From Propionibacterium sp. (GTDB taxonomy: Bacteria > Actinomycetota > Actinomycetes > Propionibacteriales > Propionibacteriaceae): a stretch of DNA of 16,186 nucleotides. The DNA lies in NCBI GenBank assembly GCA_012719335.1, contig JAAYAO010000206.1, forward strand, positions 1 to 16,186, read 5' to 3'. The notes beneath the pieces were generated by a model. That model was not told the DNA's origin, made no database searches, and saw only the letters and a list, made by a program, of their open reading frames with translations. Position numbers and translations under genes: made by a program. Below, piece by piece: positions 13,727-16,186 of the stretch. Within the stretch, counting starts at the first letter, position 1. Each line of letters begins with the position of its first letter.

Positions 13727-14902
13727 GTGGCTGCACCGTTGGCCGGGTTGCGCGTGCTGGACTTGAGCACCACCTTTTCGGGGCCCTACTGCACCAACCT
13801 GCTCGGGGATCTGGGCGCCGAGGTGATCAAGATCGAGGCGCCGGGCGGGGACGTCACCCGGTCGCTCGGCACCACCGTCGCACCGGACATGGCCAGCGTG
13901 TTCATCGCCGCCAACCGCAACAAGGACTGCCTGCTGCTGAACCTGCGCGAGGACGAGGATCGGCAGACCTTCTTCGCGCTGGCCCGCACCGCCGACGTGC
14001 TGCTGCACAACATGCGCGAGCAGGCCCTGGTCAAGCTGGGCATCGACTACGCCTCGCTGCGGGTCGAGAACCCGTCGCTGATCTACTGCGGCATCACCGG
14101 CTACGGCAACGCCGGGCCCTACGCGGGCCGTCCCGCCTACGACGACACCATCCAGGCGATGTCGGGGATGGCCTGGTTGCAGAGCCAGGGCGGTGAGGAC
14201 AGCCGCTTCATGTTCTCGCCGGTGGCCGACAAGACCGCCGGCATGATGGCGGCGCTGGCGATCAACGCCGCCCTGGTGCACCGCACCCGCACCGGCGAGG
14301 GGCAGCACGTCGAGGTGCCGATGTTCGAGTCGCTGGTGTCGTTCAACCTGATGGAGCAGCTCGGTGGCCGCGCCTACGCGCCGGCGATCGGCCCGACCGG
14401 ATACGAGCGCCTGCATCACCGGCGGCCCTACCGCACTGCGGACGGGGTGATCACCGTGGTCTGCTATCACGGCGGCCACTGGCAGCGGTTCCTGGAGTTC
14501 GTCGGGCAGGCCGACCTGCTGCAGCACGACGAGTTCCGCGAGCCCGAGGTGCGGGCGATGAACATCGGCAAGTTGTACGACCTGGTCGCCGGCATCATGC
14601 CGACCCGCTCCACCGACGAATGGTTGGAGATCCTCAACGAGTTGGACATCCCGGCCACCCGGCTGCTGTCCACCGAGGATCTGTTCGACGACGAGCATCT
14701 GCTGGCGGTCGACATGTTCCAGCACACCCGGCCGGCCGCCGACGGCAAGACCTACCTGGGGGTGCGTTCCCCGATGTTGTTCTCCGACACCCCGGCGGTG
14801 CAGCCCCGCGACATGAACGCCCCGCACCACCTGGACGAGGGACGAGCCGCGGTGGATCGCTGGCTGGCCGGCCCGTCCGAGTTCGCTCCCGACCGGGGCT
14901 GA
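13727..14902 (+). CDS. Family III CoA transferase (CaiB/BaiF type)
   Basis: The product is 391 residues from a GTG six bases after GGAGG. A TTG at 13721 is rejected because it directly abuts that site. The opening LAGLRVLDLSTTFSGPYCTN and LGDLGAEVIKIEAPGGD (27-43) are typical of the family. D139 in PAYDDTIQAMSGM aligns by spacing with the catalytic aspartate, which forms acyl-enzyme anhydrides. RTGEGQHVEVPMFESLVSFN is another family mark. These enzymes move CoA between carboxylic acids without ATP, or racemise 2-methylacyl-CoAs (alpha-methylacyl-CoA racemase is a relative). The neighbouring acyl-CoA dehydrogenases suggest it activates a pathway acid. Length and motifs are complete. Substrate unknown. 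Confidence 0.92.
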   Translation: MAAPLAGLRVLDLSTTFSGPYCTNLLGDLGAEVIKIEAPGGDVTRSLGTTVAPDMASVFIAANRNKDCLLLNLREDEDRQTFFALARTADVLLHNMREQALVKLGIDYASLRVENPSLIYCGITGYGNAGPYAGRPAYDDTIQAMSGMAWLQSQGGEDSRFMFSPVADKTAGMMAALAINAALVHRTRTGEGQHVEVPMFESLVSFNLMEQLGGRAYAPAIGPTGYERLHHRRPYRTADGVITVVCYHGGHWQRFLEFVGQADLLQHDEFREPEVRAMNIGKLYDLVAGIMPTRSTDEWLEILNELDIPATRLLSTEDLFDDEHLLAVDMFQHTRPAADGKTYLGVRSPMLFSDTPAVQPRDMNAPHHLDEGRAAVDRWLAGPSEFAPDRG

Positions 14903-14911
14903 GACACCAAC

Positions 14912-14936
14912 CGCCGGCCGAAACCGTCGACCGGCG
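14912..14936 (+). terminator. Stem-loop after the CoA-transferase gene
   Basis: CGCCGGCCG (14912-14920) pairs with CGACCGGCG (14928-14936) with one mismatch around a 7-base loop, 10 bases past the stop. There is no U-tract, as is common in GC-rich actinomycetes, so it is only a possible terminator. Confidence 0.35.
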
Positions 14937-14967
14937 CGCCCTGCTGCCGGGCGAGTGAACCACACCG

Positions 14968-15011
14968 ACGGGCCCGAACGAGTCAGTGGAAAGCTGATCG
15001 TCCGGGCCCGT
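14968..15011 (+). other. Long hairpin upstream of the SnoaL-like gene
   Basis: ACGGGCCCGAACGA (14968-14981) pairs with 14998-15011 at 13 of 14 positions. Inside it TCAG (14983-14986) pairs with CTGA (14994-14997) around a TGGAAAG loop. The structure ends 36 bases before the ATG at 15048. It could terminate the upstream transcript or act as an attenuator or stabiliser for the SnoaL-like gene. No known riboswitch motif was recognised. Confidence 0.55.
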
Positions 15012-15047
15012 TGCCGCTGATAGACAGTCGCCAGGGAGGCACACAAC

Positions 15048-15560
15048 ATGGACACCCAGTACCTGATCGATCGACAGCAGATCGCCGATGTCACCGCGCG
15101 GTACACCCGCGGGGTCGACCGGCAGGATCCGGATCTGGTGCGCAGTTGCTACCACCCCGACGCGATCGACCACCACGTCGGGTACGACGGCCCGATCGAC
15201 GGTTTCGTCGAGATGCTCGAGCGGGTCTGGCGCAGTGACCGGGAACCCGGCACCCACCACCTGATCGGTCAGCAGATCATCGAGATCGACGGGGACGTGG
15301 CCCGGGTCGAGTCCTACTGCCTGAACACCCACTGGGACCCGTCCGGGCAGCATCCGCAGAACAACTACCTCGCGGTGTCGCGGATGATCGACCGGTTCGA
15401 ACGGCGGGACGGCGAATGGAAGATCGCCGAACGGTGGGCGACCCGCGACGCGTCCCTGCCGCACGATGGTGATCGTCCCTCGGCCAACCTCGGCCCCACC
15501 GGATCGTCCGGCCCGGACGACCCGCTGCACCACGTCACCGGCTGGCCGCCGGCGCGCTGA
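15048..15560 (+). CDS. SnoaL/NTF2-like protein, possible dehydratase or isomerase
   Basis: The product is 170 residues from the ATG at 15048 with GGGAGG about eight bases upstream. The fold marks are the first helix with DVTARYTRGVDRQDPDLVRS, YHPDAIDHHVG (35-45), GTHHLIGQQIIEIDGDVARV and the strand MIDRFERRDGEWKIAERW. Y19 and D24 (Y-x4-D) and the H70-H71 pair lie where bile-acid 7-alpha-dehydratase BaiE and scytalone dehydratase relatives carry catalytic Tyr, Asp and His; the third BaiE aspartate appears to be asparagine here. The C-terminal 35 residues are Pro/Gly-rich and probably disordered. NTF2-like proteins include dehydratases, ketosteroid isomerases, cyclases and non-catalytic members, so activity is inference from residues and neighbours. 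It converges on the luciferase-like gene, 22 bases apart. Confidence 0.85.
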   Translation: MDTQYLIDRQQIADVTARYTRGVDRQDPDLVRSCYHPDAIDHHVGYDGPIDGFVEMLERVWRSDREPGTHHLIGQQIIEIDGDVARVESYCLNTHWDPSGQHPQNNYLAVSRMIDRFERRDGEWKIAERWATRDASLPHDGDRPSANLGPTGSSGPDDPLHHVTGWPPAR

Positions 15561-15582
15561 GCCTCGGGTCGGGTCCGGGGCC

Positions 15583-16186
15583 TCAGGACGGGTCGGACGG
15601 GTTCACCGCGGGGATCACCTCGGCGGCGAACCAGCCCAGCCAGTCGAGGAATTCCGCCACCGAGGCGATCGCCAACGGCGCCCGGGCCGCGGTGCGGGTG
15701 ATGCCGTACTCGCGGTAGGTGCCGCAGTAGGCCTCGGTCAGGCGGTCACGGTAGCCGCGCAGTTGGGTCGGACTCGCCGCGGCGAAACCGTCGGGCAGGT
15801 CGACCCCGTCCGGGCCGGACAGCCAGTTCACGTCGAAGCTGTCCTCCTTGCCCCGGAAACTGTCCTGGGCGCGGATGTAGTCCATCGACGCCGGGATGCC
15901 CGAGATGTCCCAGTTCGTCGGGTTCGGCTGCCAGCCGTCGAACCGCGCCGCCCGGCGCAGAGCCGGCTTGGAGTTGCCGCCGACGTGGATCGGCGGTCGG
16001 GGCTGCTGCACCGGACGGGGGTCGACCGCCAATCCGCTGATCCGGAAGTACTCGCCCTCGAACACCGGGTCGGGTTCGGTCCAGATCGTGACCAGCGTGT
16101 CCAGCACCTCGTCGGTGATCGCCCCGCGCTCGGCGAAGGGCACCCCCATCGCGGCGAACTCCTGCTCGGTGTGGCCGGCTCCCACC
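15583..16186 (-). CDS. Luciferase-like (LLM) F420-dependent oxidoreductase, partial
   Basis: The C-terminal 200 or so residues are present; the gene runs off the right edge. The fragment starts VGAGHTEQEFAAMG, like the internal G-W/x-x-x-EF segment of LLM-class proteins, so this is not the true N-terminus. PVQQPRPPIHVGGNSKPALR and ARFDGWQP are the classic C-terminal half of the bacterial luciferase-like F420/flavin monooxygenase fold. A middle insert around NWLSGPDGVDLPDGFAAASP is less conserved. Members of this group oxidise or reduce alcohols, ketones and heterocycles with coenzyme F420, or act as FMNH2 monooxygenases; which one cannot be decided here. It converges on the SnoaL-like gene and may belong to the same pathway or to a separate operon beyond the window. 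Confidence 0.88.
   Translation of the reverse strand, partial: VGAGHTEQEFAAMGVPFAERGAITDEVLDTLVTIWTEPDPVFEGEYFRISGLAVDPRPVQQPRPPIHVGGNSKPALRRAARFDGWQPNPTNWDISGIPASMDYIRAQDSFRGKEDSFDVNWLSGPDGVDLPDGFAAASPTQLRGYRDRLTEAYCGTYREYGITRTAARAPLAIASVAEFLDWLGWFAAEVIPAVNPSDPS

Noticed and set aside
13664..15106. A 480-codon open frame on the minus strand opposite the CoA transferase
   Set aside because: It is antisense to a complete family III CoA transferase and has no family signature.

Overview
The window is a very GC-rich (roughly two thirds or more G+C), densely packed stretch of a bacterial chromosome. Overlapping stop/start codons, GTG starts, clear AGGAGG-type ribosome binding sites, TANNNT-like -10 boxes and families such as F420-type luciferase-like oxidoreductases, IclR regulators and paired acyl-CoA dehydrogenases point to an actinomycete. 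I cannot name the genus; a member of the Propionibacteriales or a related order would fit, but that is inference. No rRNA, tRNA, CRISPR array, transposase, phage gene or secretion cluster was found, and no gene-free stretch exceeds about 255 bases.

Left part (1-4697): the tail of a propionyl-CoA synthetase gene, then an array of four palindrome-bearing repeats (164-393). A minus-strand pair follows: a P-loop GTPase with a DUF697-like tail and a small membrane protein. Next comes a minus-strand gene joining an AbiEi-type winged helix to a DUF559 nuclease-like domain. It is bracketed by two nearly identical hairpins and has visibly poorer third-position GC than its neighbours. A minus-strand YqeY gene then sits 7 bases ahead of a DUF4031-HD phosphohydrolase fusion.

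Middle part (4698-9334): an ArgE-like M20 deacylase is divergent from yqeY and converges on a minus-strand pair, a SixA-like phosphohistidine phosphatase and a proline-rich membrane protein. An IclR regulator runs divergently from sixA and is followed by an HSL-family esterase. A nested hairpin (9257-9334) closes this block.

Right part (9335-16186) looks like a catabolic region with two divergent arms. The minus arm encodes a short-chain dehydrogenase, a small alpha/beta-barrel-like protein and a tandem Dabb-like protein, all translationally overlapped. The plus arm encodes two overlapping acyl-CoA dehydrogenase subunits, then a CaiB/BaiF-type CoA transferase and a SnoaL/NTF2-like protein. 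A 5'-truncated luciferase-like oxidoreductase converges on the last gene at the window edge. Together these suggest CoA activation by transfer, alpha/beta-desaturation by a heteromeric dehydrogenase, and further steps by the SDR and the SnoaL-like protein; the substrate cannot be read from sequence. A palindrome (11346-11365) between the two arms is a candidate shared operator.

The two observations I consider most worth checking are the hairpin-bracketed AbiEi-DUF559 gene, which may be a mobile or palindrome-associated unit, and the undescribed two-armed catabolic cluster at 9335-16186.
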